A DNA stretch of 64,000 bases, from the NCBI RefSeq assembly GCF_000687935.1, contig NZ_JHZZ01000001.1:3048001-3112000 (forward strand). Reading direction: 5' to 3'. The translations under genes and the position numbers were made by a program. The notes under the pieces are model-generated. The model saw nothing but the letters and a program-made list of their open reading frames with translations. It was not told the origin of the DNA and did no database searches. The DNA is from Polaribacter sp. Hel_I_88. Its GTDB lineage: Bacteria; Bacteroidota; Bacteroidia; Flavobacteriales; Flavobacteriaceae. Below are positions 45,242-53,335 of this stretch, one piece after another (the stretch's first letter is position 1; every line of letters starts with the position of its first letter).

Positions 45242-45682
45242 TTATTTCACAAACTTTATCGTAAACGGATATTTATAATTTTCGCCATCTTTTGCTTTTA
45301 TAGAGGCTATAATTACTAATACAATTCCTAAAATGTAAATAATTCCTGCAATAGAGCCAAAACCCAAAAATCCAAAAATGTTATCAAAACCAAAATCGAA
45401 ATTTATATCTAAGTTGTTCCAATTTAAGTGATTTCTGTTTCTGTTAAACAAAGAACCAAAAGCAAAAGGAATAAATAATATTGTTAAAAGAAATACATAT
45501 AGCGTATAACTAATATTAAAATTTACAGCTTCTTTGCCTTGTTCATCTAAAAAAGTACTTCTATCTTTTAAGGTTTGCCAAGCAATTAAAGGCGTAATAA
45601 TATTGCCAAATGGAAACATAAAACCTGCAAATGCAGAAATATGAATTAAAAATGCGTTGGTATTTTCGTTATTATTTTTCAT
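45242..45682 (-). CDS. DUF4870 family membrane protein
   Basis: 146 residues with three or four helices: near 10-32 (ISAFAGFMFPFGNIITPLIA), 55-72 and 105-130. QGKEAVNFNISYTLY (about 45-59) is the conserved DUF4870 stretch. The function is unknown. It belongs by position to the PadR/PspC module but is separated by a repeat block of 235 bp. Its stop TAA is partly formed by the repeat GGGAGGCTTA. Confidence 0.85.
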   Translation of the reverse strand: MKNNNENTNAFLIHISAFAGFMFPFGNIITPLIAWQTLKDRSTFLDEQGKEAVNFNISYTLYVFLLTILFIPFAFGSLFNRNRNHLNWNNLDINFDFGFDNIFGFLGFGSIAGIIYILGIVLVIIASIKAKDGENYKYPFTIKFVK

Positions 45683-45839
45683 TTTTTAAGTTTGATATAA
45701 TACTTGCTTATGCAAATATATGTTCTTAAAAAGGTATTGTGCAATACATAGTACTATAATTAACATTTTTTTAACATATTCAAAAATGAATAAAAAGCTT
45801 TAAAACTATTGTTATTACTGACTTTAATTAAAATTTAGC

Positions 45840-45847
45840 TATCTTTG
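45840..45847 (+). promoter_or_regulatory. Candidate -7 box of the DUF4442 gene
   Basis: TATCTTTG matches TAnnTTTG, 79 bp before the ATG at 45926, implying a leader of about 70 nt, longer than at the other genes in this window. Confidence 0.4.
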
Positions 45848-45925
45848 AAAGCAGATTAATAAAATAAATAAAAATAAATTAACAATCTGTTTTTAATAAA
45901 AACTTTAAAAAAATCAATCTAAAAA

Positions 45926-46384
45926 ATGAAACTTACACCTGCAAAAGTCAATTTTTTCAATTTTATAAAACTTCCTTTGGCATATTTTGGAGGTGTAAGA
46001 GTAAAATCGATTACAGAAAAGGAAGCGATTGTAACTATAAAACATAAATGGATGAATCAAAATCCGTTTAAAAGTATGTTTTGGGCTGCACAAGGAATGG
46101 CTGCAGAAATGCCTACAGGAATCTTAGTAATGCAAGCTATTGAAAATTCTAAACGTAAAGTTTCCATGCTAGTAACACATCAAGAGGCAGACTTTTTTAA
46201 AAAAGCTACAGGTAAAATTACATTTTCTTGTACTGGAGGAAATGAAATAAGAGAAGCCATTCAGAAATCGATAGAAACAGGAGAAGGACAAAAGATTGTT
46301 TTAACATCCGAAGGTAAAAACAAAGATGGAGTAGTGGTTTCTAACTTTAGTTTTCATTGGAGTTTGAGAGTAAAACCTCTTTAA
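45926..46384 (+). CDS. DUF4442 hotdog-fold (thioesterase-like) protein
   Basis: 152 residues. The protein has the hotdog-like DUF4442 pattern: AIVTIKHKWMNQNPFKSMFWAAQGMAAEM (about 34-62), the helix that carries the usual small-residue active-site turn, and a C-terminal strand ending FSFHWSLRVK. No Asp/Glu can be assigned as catalytic by eye. Its substrate is unknown. It is not obviously in an operon. Confidence 0.85.
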   Translation: MKLTPAKVNFFNFIKLPLAYFGGVRVKSITEKEAIVTIKHKWMNQNPFKSMFWAAQGMAAEMPTGILVMQAIENSKRKVSMLVTHQEADFFKKATGKITFSCTGGNEIREAIQKSIETGEGQKIVLTSEGKNKDGVVVSNFSFHWSLRVKPL

Positions 46385-46386
46385 TT

Positions 46387-46425
46387 CCCTATTTCGACTT
46401 TGCTCAATACAAGCTCTAGGGAAAA
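46387..46425. repeat. Extragenic repeat CCCTATTTCGACTTTGCTCA
   Basis: The segment just after the DUF4442 stop contains TTTCGACTTTGCTCAATACA and CTAGGGA, which form an imperfect CCCTA/TAGGG inverted repeat. It resembles the GCTCAATGCAGGC fragment at about 45054-45067. Confidence 0.5.
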
Positions 46426-46507
46426 CTGATGTTGTAAAAATGTTACTAAAAAAAATAAAAATCCTTAAAACTTAGATAATTTGAGAGCAGTTCGTATTCA
46501 AAAAAAT

Positions 46508-46654
46508 CTATTTTTTCTTTCGATGAATTTCAGGTTTTTTCTCTTTATAATCACAATCTTGAAAAATTCCACAAGAAACACTTTTACGAGCTAAAGATTT
46601 AGTGGTTTCAAATTGTTTGTAAAAAGCTTCTAATTCTGGAGATAAATATTTCAT
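46508..46654 (-). CDS. Small 48-residue protein with two cysteines
   Basis: A short ORF of 48 codons: ATG at 46652-46654, stop TAG at 46508-46510. It begins MKYLSPELEAFYKQFETTKS, contains VSCGIFQDCDYKEK (Cys-x5-Cys, about 29-35) and ends in a basic tail (HRKKK). No signal or membrane segment. It has a perfect TAnnTTTG box 10 bp upstream. Its composition (charged, well ordered) and promoter support a real gene. The function is unknown; the Cys pair could bind a metal or form a disulfide. Confidence 0.7.
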   Translation of the reverse strand: MKYLSPELEAFYKQFETTKSLARKSVSCGIFQDCDYKEKKPEIHRKKK

Positions 46655-46664
46655 AATTTTTTTT

Positions 46665-46672
46665 CAAAAATA
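46665..46672 (-). promoter_or_regulatory. -7 box of the small Cys-pair gene
   Basis: TATTTTTG on minus (CAAAAATA on plus), 10 bp upstream of the ATG at 46654. Confidence 0.5.
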
Positions 46673-46848
46673 GTTTAAATTTTAAAATTCTGATATCAAT
46701 ATAATCTTAAGAAATTATTAAATTTAAGGATTATTTTGTCCATTTATGTAACAAAACAATATCTTAATCATCTTATAAATATAACTAAAATACTAAAACT
46801 ATGTTTCAAGATAAGCTACCAAACAATTCCCCAAAAAGAAATATCACT

Positions 46849-47649
46849 ATGAATGCTCACGAAATTGATTATAAGATTTTCGGAGAAGAAATGCAATTTG
46901 TAGAAATTGAATTAGATCCTCAAGAAGGAGTTGTTGCAGAAGCTGGTACTTTTATGATGATGGATGACCACATTAAAATGAATACCATTTTTGGTGATGG
47001 ATCTAATCAAGAAAAAGGTATTTTAGGTAAAATATTTTCTGCTGGAAAACGAATTTTAACGGGTGAAAGTTTATTTATGACCGTTTTTACAAACGATGGA
47101 ATTGGCAAAAAGCAAATCTCTTTTGCATCACCTTATCCAGGAAAAATAATTCCCATTGATTTAGCCGAATTTGGAGGAAAATTTATCTGTCAAAAAGATG
47201 CTTTTTTATGTGCTGCAAAAGGAGTTTCAATCGGAATTGAATTCTCTAAAAAGTTAGGAAGAGGGTTATTTGGTGGCGAAGGTTTTATCATGCAAAAAAT
47301 CGAAGGTGATGGTTTAGGCTTTATTCATGCAGGAGGAACTATGGCTAAAAAAGTCTTAAAACCTGGTGAAGTTTTAAAAGTTGATACAGGTTGTATTGTC
47401 GGTTTTACAAAAGAGGTAGATTATGATATTGAGTTTGTTGGTGGTATAAAAAATACTGTTTTTGGTGGCGAAGGTTTATTTTTTGCAACTTTACGTGGTC
47501 CAGGAACTGTCTATATTCAATCTTTACCTTTTAGCAGATTAGCAGGTAGAGTGTTGGCAATGGCTCCACAAACAGGCAATGGAAGTAGAGGAGAAGGCTC
47601 TGTTTTAGGTGGCATTGGTAATTTATTAGATGGTGATAATAGATTTTAA
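46849..47649 (+). CDS. AIM24/TIGR00266 family protein
   Basis: 266 residues from the ATG at 46849, where the family consensus starts ([20 protein letters not shown]); an upstream in-frame ATG (46801) adds an unconserved 16 residues. Repeated Gly-rich beta segments ([26 protein letters not shown]) are typical of the AIM24 fold, a trimeric beta-barrel-like domain. The role in bacteria is unknown. It is a single gene followed by a strong terminator. Confidence 0.88.
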   Translation: MNAHEIDYKIFGEEMQFVEIELDPQEGVVAEAGTFMMMDDHIKMNTIFGDGSNQEKGILGKIFSAGKRILTGESLFMTVFTNDGIGKKQISFASPYPGKIIPIDLAEFGGKFICQKDAFLCAAKGVSIGIEFSKKLGRGLFGGEGFIMQKIEGDGLGFIHAGGTMAKKVLKPGEVLKVDTGCIVGFTKEVDYDIEFVGGIKNTVFGGEGLFFATLRGPGTVYIQSLPFSRLAGRVLAMAPQTGNGSRGEGSVLGGIGNLLDGDNRF

Positions 47650-47669
47650 ACCACATGACTTTTAATAAA

Positions 47670-47704
47670 AAAACCTAAACTTTTAGAAAAGTTTAGGTTT
47701 TTTA
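47670..47704. terminator. Bidirectional terminator between the AIM24 gene and yebC
   Basis: Stem AACCTAAACTTTT / AAAAGTTTAGGTT (47672-47684 and 47687-47699) around a 2-nt loop, with T-runs on both strands, between convergent genes. Confidence 0.93.
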
Positions 47705-47725
47705 TATTTAAGAACTAGAAGGAAA

Positions 47726-48442
47726 TTAATTTTCCATAGAATGATACACAGAATTTACATCATCATCTTCTTCTAATTTTTCTAATAATTTTTCAACATC
47801 AGCTTTTTGTTCATCATTTAATTTTACAGTTGATGTCGGAATTCTTTCAAATCCAGAAGATAAAATTTCTATATTATTTTCTTCAAAATAAGATTGTAAA
47901 GAACCAAATTGCTCAAAAGGAGCATAAATTATAATTCCATCTTCATCATCAAAAACCTCTTCCACATCAAAATCAATTAATTCTAATTCTAATTCCTCTA
48001 AATCTGTAGTAATATCTTCTTTCTTTAAAGTGAAATTACAAACGTGATCAAACATAAAAACAACAGAACCAGAAGTTCCTAAATTTCCATCATTTTTATT
48101 AAAAGCGGCTCTAATATTAGCAACAGTTCTGTTATTATTATCGGTTGCAGTTTCTAAAAGAATGGCAATTCCATGAGGAGCATAGCCTTCAAAAAGTACT
48201 TCTTTATAATCTGCTGTATCTTTGTCAGTTGCTTTTTTTATGGCTCTTTCAACATTGTCTTTTGGCATATTTGCTGCCTTAGCATTCTGCATAACAGCTC
48301 TTAAACGCGAGTTTGCTTCAGGATTTGGACCACCTTCTTTTATAGCCATCACAATATCTTTACCAATTCTAGTAAAGGTTTTTGCCATTGCTGACCAACG
48401 CTTCATTTTACGTCCTTTTCTTAATTCGAATGCTCTACCCAT
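47726..48442 (-). CDS. yebC: YebC/PmpR family DNA-binding regulator (TACO1-like)
   Basis: 238 residues. It begins MGRAFELRKGRKMKRWSAMAK (the Bacteroidota form of AGHSKWANIKHRK), followed by IVMAIKEGGPNPEANSRLRA (about 30-49), AANMPKDNVERAIKKA (about 55-70) and YEGYAPHGIAILLE-like sequence. YebC proteins act as transcription factors or help ribosomes at proline stretches (recent work); which applies here is unknown. Confidence 0.94.
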   Translation of the reverse strand: MGRAFELRKGRKMKRWSAMAKTFTRIGKDIVMAIKEGGPNPEANSRLRAVMQNAKAANMPKDNVERAIKKATDKDTADYKEVLFEGYAPHGIAILLETATDNNNRTVANIRAAFNKNDGNLGTSGSVVFMFDHVCNFTLKKEDITTDLEELELELIDFDVEEVFDDEDGIIIYAPFEQFGSLQSYFEENNIEILSSGFERIPTSTVKLNDEQKADVEKLLEKLEEDDDVNSVYHSMEN

Positions 48443-48532
48443 TTCTGTTGTTTGTTTTTTAAATGCTTACAAATGTAAAAATAAGTAAGTTGGTTTACAA
48501 TTATTTTATTAGGGACTTTTTGTTTAAAATAA

Positions 48533-48551
48533 TGTCACAAATTCACGAATT
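48533..48551. repeat. Left arm of an extragenic palindrome (GCCACGAATTCACGAATT family)
   Basis: TGTCACAAATTCACGAATT matches the arm of the intact palindrome at 63373-63434 with two changes. Its partner arm lies at 49992-50010, on the other side of the IS110 element. The stop codon of the interrupted ORF falls inside it. Confidence 0.7.
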
Positions 48552-48739
48552 AGAAAGAAATAATTGATAATAATTAAGACCTAGTTTTGTCTTTTCGACG
48601 ATAGGAGAAATCACATAATCTTGCTCAACTTTATGCTCTAACTCTTTTAAGACTTCTCCAAAAAGTCCTTTAGATTAGCAAAGTATAATTATTGCATTTA
48701 ATTCATATATTTAGAACACTAAAGAATTGTTACTTTTTT

Positions 48740-48890
48740 AATGAAAAAGAATGGAGTGAACTTGTCAAAAGTCCAGATTAATAAGATCTATACTTCGTAT
48801 TAGTCTCCATTCTTTTATTACCGATTACAAAGGACCAAATAGAATTTCAGCTTCGCCCTTTTAAAGGTTTTAGTCAACGTAATCATCTTT
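48740..48890 (+). ncRNA. Predicted IS110 bridge RNA (two stem-loops)
   Basis: Stem-loop 1: AAAAGAATGGAG (48745-48756) pairs perfectly with CTCCATTCTTTT (48805-48816), loop 48 nt. Stem-loop 2: GATTAC (48823-48828) with GTAATC (48879-48884), loop 50 nt. IS110 bridge RNAs have such a target-binding and a donor-binding loop upstream of the recombinase. Loop 1 contains ACTTCGTATT (48792-48801), the exact complement of AATACGAAGT at the right flank (49938-49947), and AAAAGTCC (48767-48774), identical to the left flank (48661-48668). Loop 2 contains ATAGAAT (48839-48845), identical to the right element end (49934-49940). Confidence 0.6.
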
Positions 48891-48910
48891 TACTAACACA
48901 AAACAAAATT

Positions 48911-49906
48911 ATGAAAATTAAACAAACTATTGGTATTGACATTAGCAAATTAACTTTTGATGTCCGTATTCACAGTAACCAGTGTTATCAATCATTTGAA
49001 AACAACTCAAAAGGATTTAAAGCACTTGTAAAATGGGTCGAAAAAAACAACCCAATTTCTAAAGAGCAAACTTTATTTGTTTTAGAACATACAGGTATTT
49101 ATTCTGAAGAAATCTCATTATTTTTTGATATAAATAACTTTTATTTTGCACTAATTCCAGGTTTAGAAATAAAGAAATCCCTTGGTATTTCTAGAGGAAA
49201 AGATGATAAAGTAGATGCCACAAAAATAGCACTTTATGGGTATCGATTAAGAGATGAAATTAAACCTTATAAACTTCCATCAAAAAATATTCATCAACTA
49301 AAACGCTTATTAACATTAAGAGAAAGGCTAGTAAAACAAAATGCTGGTTATAAAGCAACACTTAAAGAACAAAAAAGAATTTATACTAGAAAAGAGAATC
49401 AACTTCTTATAGAAACCCAAGAGAAAATGATAAAATATTTTACCAAACAAATTAAGAATATTGAGGCTGAAATGAACGTAATAATTAAGGCTAATGAACA
49501 ACTTAAAAAACAATATAAACTAATTGTGAGTATCAAAGGAGTGGGTAGTCAGACAGCTTTATTTATGATTGTAACAACAAACGGATTTACAAAGTTTGCT
49601 TCTTGGAGAAAGTTTGCTTCTTATTGTGGAATTGCACCTTTCCCTAATACCTCTGGAACAAGTATTAGAGGAAGAACTAAAGTGAGTAATCTTGCTAACA
49701 AAAAAATAAAAAGCCTCTTTGATATGTGTGCAAAATCAGCAATACAAAATAACCCAGAAATGAAAATATTTTACCATAGAAGACTCGAACAAGGAAAAAA
49801 TAAAATGAGCACAATTAACATCATAAGAAATAAACTATTATCACGAATTTTTGCTACTATAAAAAGACAAACTCCTTATGTAGATGTATTAAAATATGCT
49901 GCGTAA
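48911..49906 (+). CDS. IS110-family DEDD transposase/recombinase
   Basis: 331 residues. The N-terminal RuvC-like domain has Asp10 (TIGIDISK), Glu59 (VLEHTG) and the Asp cluster RGKDDKVDA (about 96-103), forming the DEDD set. A coiled-coil segment (about 140-200) links to the C-terminal Tnp domain with SIKGVGSQTALFMI (about 208-221), FASYCGIAPFPNTSGTS (about 234-250; catalytic Ser about 247) and MCAKSAIQNNPEMK. It acts with the bridge RNA to recombine donor and target DNA. The gene is intact. Confidence 0.93.
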   Translation: MKIKQTIGIDISKLTFDVRIHSNQCYQSFENNSKGFKALVKWVEKNNPISKEQTLFVLEHTGIYSEEISLFFDINNFYFALIPGLEIKKSLGISRGKDDKVDATKIALYGYRLRDEIKPYKLPSKNIHQLKRLLTLRERLVKQNAGYKATLKEQKRIYTRKENQLLIETQEKMIKYFTKQIKNIEAEMNVIIKANEQLKKQYKLIVSIKGVGSQTALFMIVTTNGFTKFASWRKFASYCGIAPFPNTSGTSIRGRTKVSNLANKKIKSLFDMCAKSAIQNNPEMKIFYHRRLEQGKNKMSTINIIRNKLLSRIFATIKRQTPYVDVLKYAA

Positions 49907-49991
49907 ATAAATCAAAATATATTTGGTAAAGTCATAGAATACGAAGTGAAAGGTTTTTGAGATTTTTAATTTTTCACACAATCTACTTTTT

Positions 49992-50010
49992 AATTCTTGA
50001 ATTCGTGGCA
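49992..50010. repeat. Right arm of the extragenic palindrome
   Basis: AATTCTTGAATTCGTGGCA is the inverted partner of 48533-48551 and a one-change match to the arm at 63415-63433. With the IS110 removed, the two arms would be about 170 bp apart and bracket the interrupted ORF. Confidence 0.65.
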
Positions 50011-50035
50011 TTTTCATCAAACAAACTCGTAATAA

Positions 50036-51223
50036 TTATTTTAAAAGTTCATAAGATTGTTTTGCAATCTCAATCTCTTCATTAGTTGGAATGACTAAAA
50101 TTTTTACTTTTGATGATTTACTTTGAATTTCTCTAATTTCTTTAGAGCGAATATTATTTTTTTTGTCATCTAAATTGATACCTAAAAAATCTAAATTTTC
50201 ACAAGCTAATTTTCTCATGATAGCTGAGTTTTCTCCAATTCCTGCAGTAAAAATTATGGCATCTAATCCGTTTAAAATGGCAACATATGAACCTATATAT
50301 TTTTTAATTCTATAAGCAGCTAAATCTAAAGCATTTTGGCAGTTTTCATTTCCTTCAGCCGCTTTTTCAGAAATTTCTCGTAAATCAGAAAAACCAGTTA
50401 AACCCTGCATCCCAGATTCTTTGTTTAATAAGTTGGAAACTTCATCAGCAGATTTGTTTAATTTTTTCATCAGAAAGAAAATAACAGATTGGTCTATATC
50501 TCCTGAACGAGTTCCCATAATCAATCCATTCATAGGGCCAAAACCTAAAGAATTTTCGATACTTTTTCCATCTTTTATGGCAGACATAGAGCAGCCATTT
50601 CCTAAATGAATTGTAATAATTTTTGATGATTTTTCTTTTCCTAAATATTCAATAGTTTTTTCTGAAACATATTTATGACTTGTGCCATGAAATCCATATG
50701 CCCTTATTTTATAATCATTTAAATACGAATTATCAATGGCATATTGATACGCTTCTTTTGGCATTGTTTGGTGAAAAGCAGTATCAAAAATAGCAATTTG
50801 TTTTGCAGTTGTAAAAATGGTTTCTGCAATTTCAATTCCTTTTAAATTTGCAGGATTGTGCAAAGGTGCTAAATCAAATAAATCACGAATACTATTTTTT
50901 ACTTCAGCTGTAATTACAACAGTTTTGCTAAATTTATTTCCTCCATGAACCACTCTATGCCCAACAGCTTCAATTTCATCAACATTAGTTATAACACCAA
51001 TTTTTGCATCTAACAATGTTTTTGCAATCTTTTGTAAACCTATTTCATGGTTTAAAATAGATAGATTTTCAGAGTGTTTTTTACCATTTTTTTCATGTGT
51101 AAAAATGGCATCATCAAAACCAATTCTTTCAACCAAACCTACACATTCTACAGTTTGAGATGGCATTTCTATCACTTGATATTTTAAAGAAGATGATCCC
51201 GCATTTAAAACTAAAATATTCAT
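50036..51223 (-). CDS. ackA: Acetate kinase
   Basis: 395 residues, full length. AckA makes acetate and ATP from acetyl phosphate and ADP. ASKHA-fold motifs: NILVLNAGSSSLKYQVI (about 2-18), GHRVVHGG (about 108-115), AIFDTAFHQTMP (about 163-174), RAYGFHGTSHKYV (about 194-206), IIHLGNGCSM-like (about 224-233) and FTAGIGENSA (about 336-345). It follows pta with a 2-bp gap. Confidence 0.97.
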   Translation of the reverse strand: MNILVLNAGSSSLKYQVIEMPSQTVECVGLVERIGFDDAIFTHEKNGKKHSENLSILNHEIGLQKIAKTLLDAKIGVITNVDEIEAVGHRVVHGGNKFSKTVVITAEVKNSIRDLFDLAPLHNPANLKGIEIAETIFTTAKQIAIFDTAFHQTMPKEAYQYAIDNSYLNDYKIRAYGFHGTSHKYVSEKTIEYLGKEKSSKIITIHLGNGCSMSAIKDGKSIENSLGFGPMNGLIMGTRSGDIDQSVIFFLMKKLNKSADEVSNLLNKESGMQGLTGFSDLREISEKAAEGNENCQNALDLAAYRIKKYIGSYVAILNGLDAIIFTAGIGENSAIMRKLACENLDFLGINLDDKKNNIRSKEIREIQSKSSKVKILVIPTNEEIEIAKQSYELLK

Positions 51224-51225
51224 AC

Positions 51226-53319
51226 TTATGCTTGATTTGCTTGAATAGCTGTTAATAAAACTGTGTTGAAAATATCATCGACTGTACAACCTCTACTTAA
51301 ATCGTTTACAGGTTTGTTTAATCCTTGTAACATTGGGCCAATTGCCAAAGCTCCAGTTTCTCTCTGAATAGCTTTATAGGTATTATTTCCAGTATTTAAA
51401 TCAGGAAAAATCAACACAGATGCTTGCCCAGCAACCATAGATTCTGGCATTTTTGTTTTTGCAACAGACATGTCAACAGCTGCATCATATTGAATGGGGC
51501 CTTCAATTAATAAATCTGGATTCAATTTTTTAGCAATTTCTGTCGCTTTTCTTACCTTCTCAACTTCTTCTCCTTTTCCAGAACTTCCTGAAGAATAAGA
51601 CAACATTGCCACTTTTGCTTTAATACCAAATGCTTCTGCAGACGCTGCTGATGAAAGTGCAATTTCTGCTAATTGTTCTGCATTCGGATTAGGATTTACA
51701 GCACAATCACCCATTACAGAAACTCTGTCTGACAAACACATAAAAAATACTGATGAAACTACAGAAACACCTGGTTTTGTTTTGATAATTTGCAAAGCTG
51801 GTTTTATAGTGTGCATAGTTGTGTGAATTGCGCCAGAAACCATACCATCTGCTAAACCATTTAAAATCATTAAAGTACCATAGTAAGAAACATCTCTTGT
51901 TAAATCTTGAGCTGTGGTTTCTGTTAAACCTTTGTGTTTTCTTGCTTCGTATAAAGTTTTTGCAAAATTGTTATTATGAATAGAATCTTCTGGATTTAAT
52001 ATATTTATTTTATCTAAATTTATTTGTAAACCAATTTGATTACATTTTAATTGAATTTCCTTTTTATTACCTAACAGCGTTAAATCTACAATATCTAATA
52101 ATTGCAAACGTGCAGCTGCCTCAATAATTCTTGGATCATTACCTTCTGGTAAAACAATATGTTTTCTGCTTGCTCTTGCTTTTTGCAATAAATTATATTG
52201 AAACATGCTTGGTGTTAATTTATCAGAATTAAAACTTGATAAAATACTTGTTAAGCCTTTTTCATTTACATGTTTATCAAAAGTATCTAGAGCTAACACA
52301 ATTTTTTTTGTATTGCTAGCATAAATTTTTGGTTTAACAGAACCAATTTGATTCGAAACACCAAAAGTGCCACCTTTTACAGAAATAATAGGAATGGTAG
52401 ATTGTACGCCTTCAATCAGTTTAAGAATCGAATCTTCAGGGATTAAACCTCCTGTTAAAATAATCCCTGCAATTTTTGGATAATTGCTAGAAGCATTTGC
52501 CTGTAAAGCTCCTAAAATAATATCAGCTCTGTCTCCAGGAGTAATTACCAACGCATTTTTTTTAATTCGAGTAATGTAATTTCGCAATTGCATGGCACCT
52601 GTGCTATAGCTGCCAATAGAATTATTTAAAAATTGCTCACCAAATAAAATTTCTCCTTGTAATGCATCAACAACTTCTTTTACAGTAGGAAATGCTAAAT
52701 AGTTTACTTTTGGAATTACATCAATTTGTACTGATTTAGGAATTGATTTATGCAATTGTTCTCTAATATAATCAATTTCATCAACTTCAGTTTTGTTCGC
52801 AATTACACCAATAACATCTACTTCTTTTTGCACAAAAGAATTGTAGGTAATTTGCATTGTGTTGATAAAATCTTTTTTCTTTTTCCCATTTCCAGCACCT
52901 ACAATTAATACAGGAACTCCTAAATTTTTAGCAATCATAAGGTTTACATCAACCTCTGTGAAACCTCCATCACCAGAAAAATCTGTTCCTTCAATTAGCA
53001 CATAATCGTAAATTGATTCTAGGTTTTTGTATTTTTTAATGATGTTATGAATTACTTCATCAGTTTTGCCTTCGCTAATTAATTCTACAACTTCATTTTG
53101 TTCGTACACAAAACAATCTTTGTAATCAATATCTAAATTAAAATAATTAATTGCGGTGTTTGTGTGGTTGTCGAATTCGTTGTTTTCTCCTTTGTTGATA
53201 ATAGGTCTAAAATACCCAACTTTAGAAGATTGATTTAACATCATTCTTAAAATACCAAGGGAAATTAGTGATTTACCACTATTCGCTTCAATCGTGGTTA
53301 TATATATGGATTTACTCAT
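51226..53319 (-). CDS. pta: Phosphate acetyltransferase
   Basis: 697 residues from the ATG at 53319 (MSKSIYITTIEANSGKS, where the family begins); an upstream ATG at 53379 lies in front of the promoter box and is unlikely. The long form has an N-terminal P-loop/BioD-like domain (EANSGKSLISLGI), a DRTGG-type domain (about 210-320; VITPGDRADIILGALQA) and a C-terminal catalytic domain (from about 370; LPEGNDPRIIEAA, SYGTLMILNGLADGMVSGA, SSGSSGKGEEV). It makes acetyl phosphate from acetyl-CoA, with AckA for overflow metabolism. Confidence 0.96.
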   Translation of the reverse strand: MSKSIYITTIEANSGKSLISLGILRMMLNQSSKVGYFRPIINKGENNEFDNHTNTAINYFNLDIDYKDCFVYEQNEVVELISEGKTDEVIHNIIKKYKNLESIYDYVLIEGTDFSGDGGFTEVDVNLMIAKNLGVPVLIVGAGNGKKKKDFINTMQITYNSFVQKEVDVIGVIANKTEVDEIDYIREQLHKSIPKSVQIDVIPKVNYLAFPTVKEVVDALQGEILFGEQFLNNSIGSYSTGAMQLRNYITRIKKNALVITPGDRADIILGALQANASSNYPKIAGIILTGGLIPEDSILKLIEGVQSTIPIISVKGGTFGVSNQIGSVKPKIYASNTKKIVLALDTFDKHVNEKGLTSILSSFNSDKLTPSMFQYNLLQKARASRKHIVLPEGNDPRIIEAAARLQLLDIVDLTLLGNKKEIQLKCNQIGLQINLDKINILNPEDSIHNNNFAKTLYEARKHKGLTETTAQDLTRDVSYYGTLMILNGLADGMVSGAIHTTMHTIKPALQIIKTKPGVSVVSSVFFMCLSDRVSVMGDCAVNPNPNAEQLAEIALSSAASAEAFGIKAKVAMLSYSSGSSGKGEEVEKVRKATEIAKKLNPDLLIEGPIQYDAAVDMSVAKTKMPESMVAGQASVLIFPDLNTGNNTYKAIQRETGALAIGPMLQGLNKPVNDLSRGCTVDDIFNTVLLTAIQANQA

Positions 53320-53335
53320 TTTTTGTAATTTCTTG

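Larger units (their letters stand above)
48674..49940 (+). mobile_element. IS110-family insertion sequence (about 1.27 kb; ends inferred)
   Basis: The layout fits the IS110 group: a long noncoding left end of about 235 bp before the transposase and a short right end of about 30 bp, with no inverted repeats. The ends were inferred from loop-to-flank matches of the predicted bridge RNA and from restoring an interrupted ORF; the best core is AT at 48674-48675 and 49939-49940, uncertain by several bases. The transposase is intact. Confidence 0.75.
48543..50017 (-). pseudogene. Small ORF interrupted by the IS110 element
   Basis: Two minus-strand fragments flank the IS: a 5' part from ATG 50017 (reading MKMPRIQELKSRL...TFHFV) to the IS edge near 49940, and a 3' part (KGLFGEVLKELEHKVEQ...LFLSNS, stop 48543) from the other edge near 48675. 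If the element is cut out between two copies of AT (48674-48675 and 49939-49940), they join in one frame of 69 codons with no stop. I do not recognise the protein; LKELE faintly recalls winged-helix regulators. It starts 19 bp after ackA and may have been the last gene of pta-ackA. Confidence 0.4.

Noticed and set aside
45134..45319. Plus-strand ORF of 61 codons after the PadR gene
   Set aside because: It is made of extragenic repeat units (FPPFGGIKGG / FPSFGGARGG) and overlaps the DUF4870 gene; a repeat artefact.
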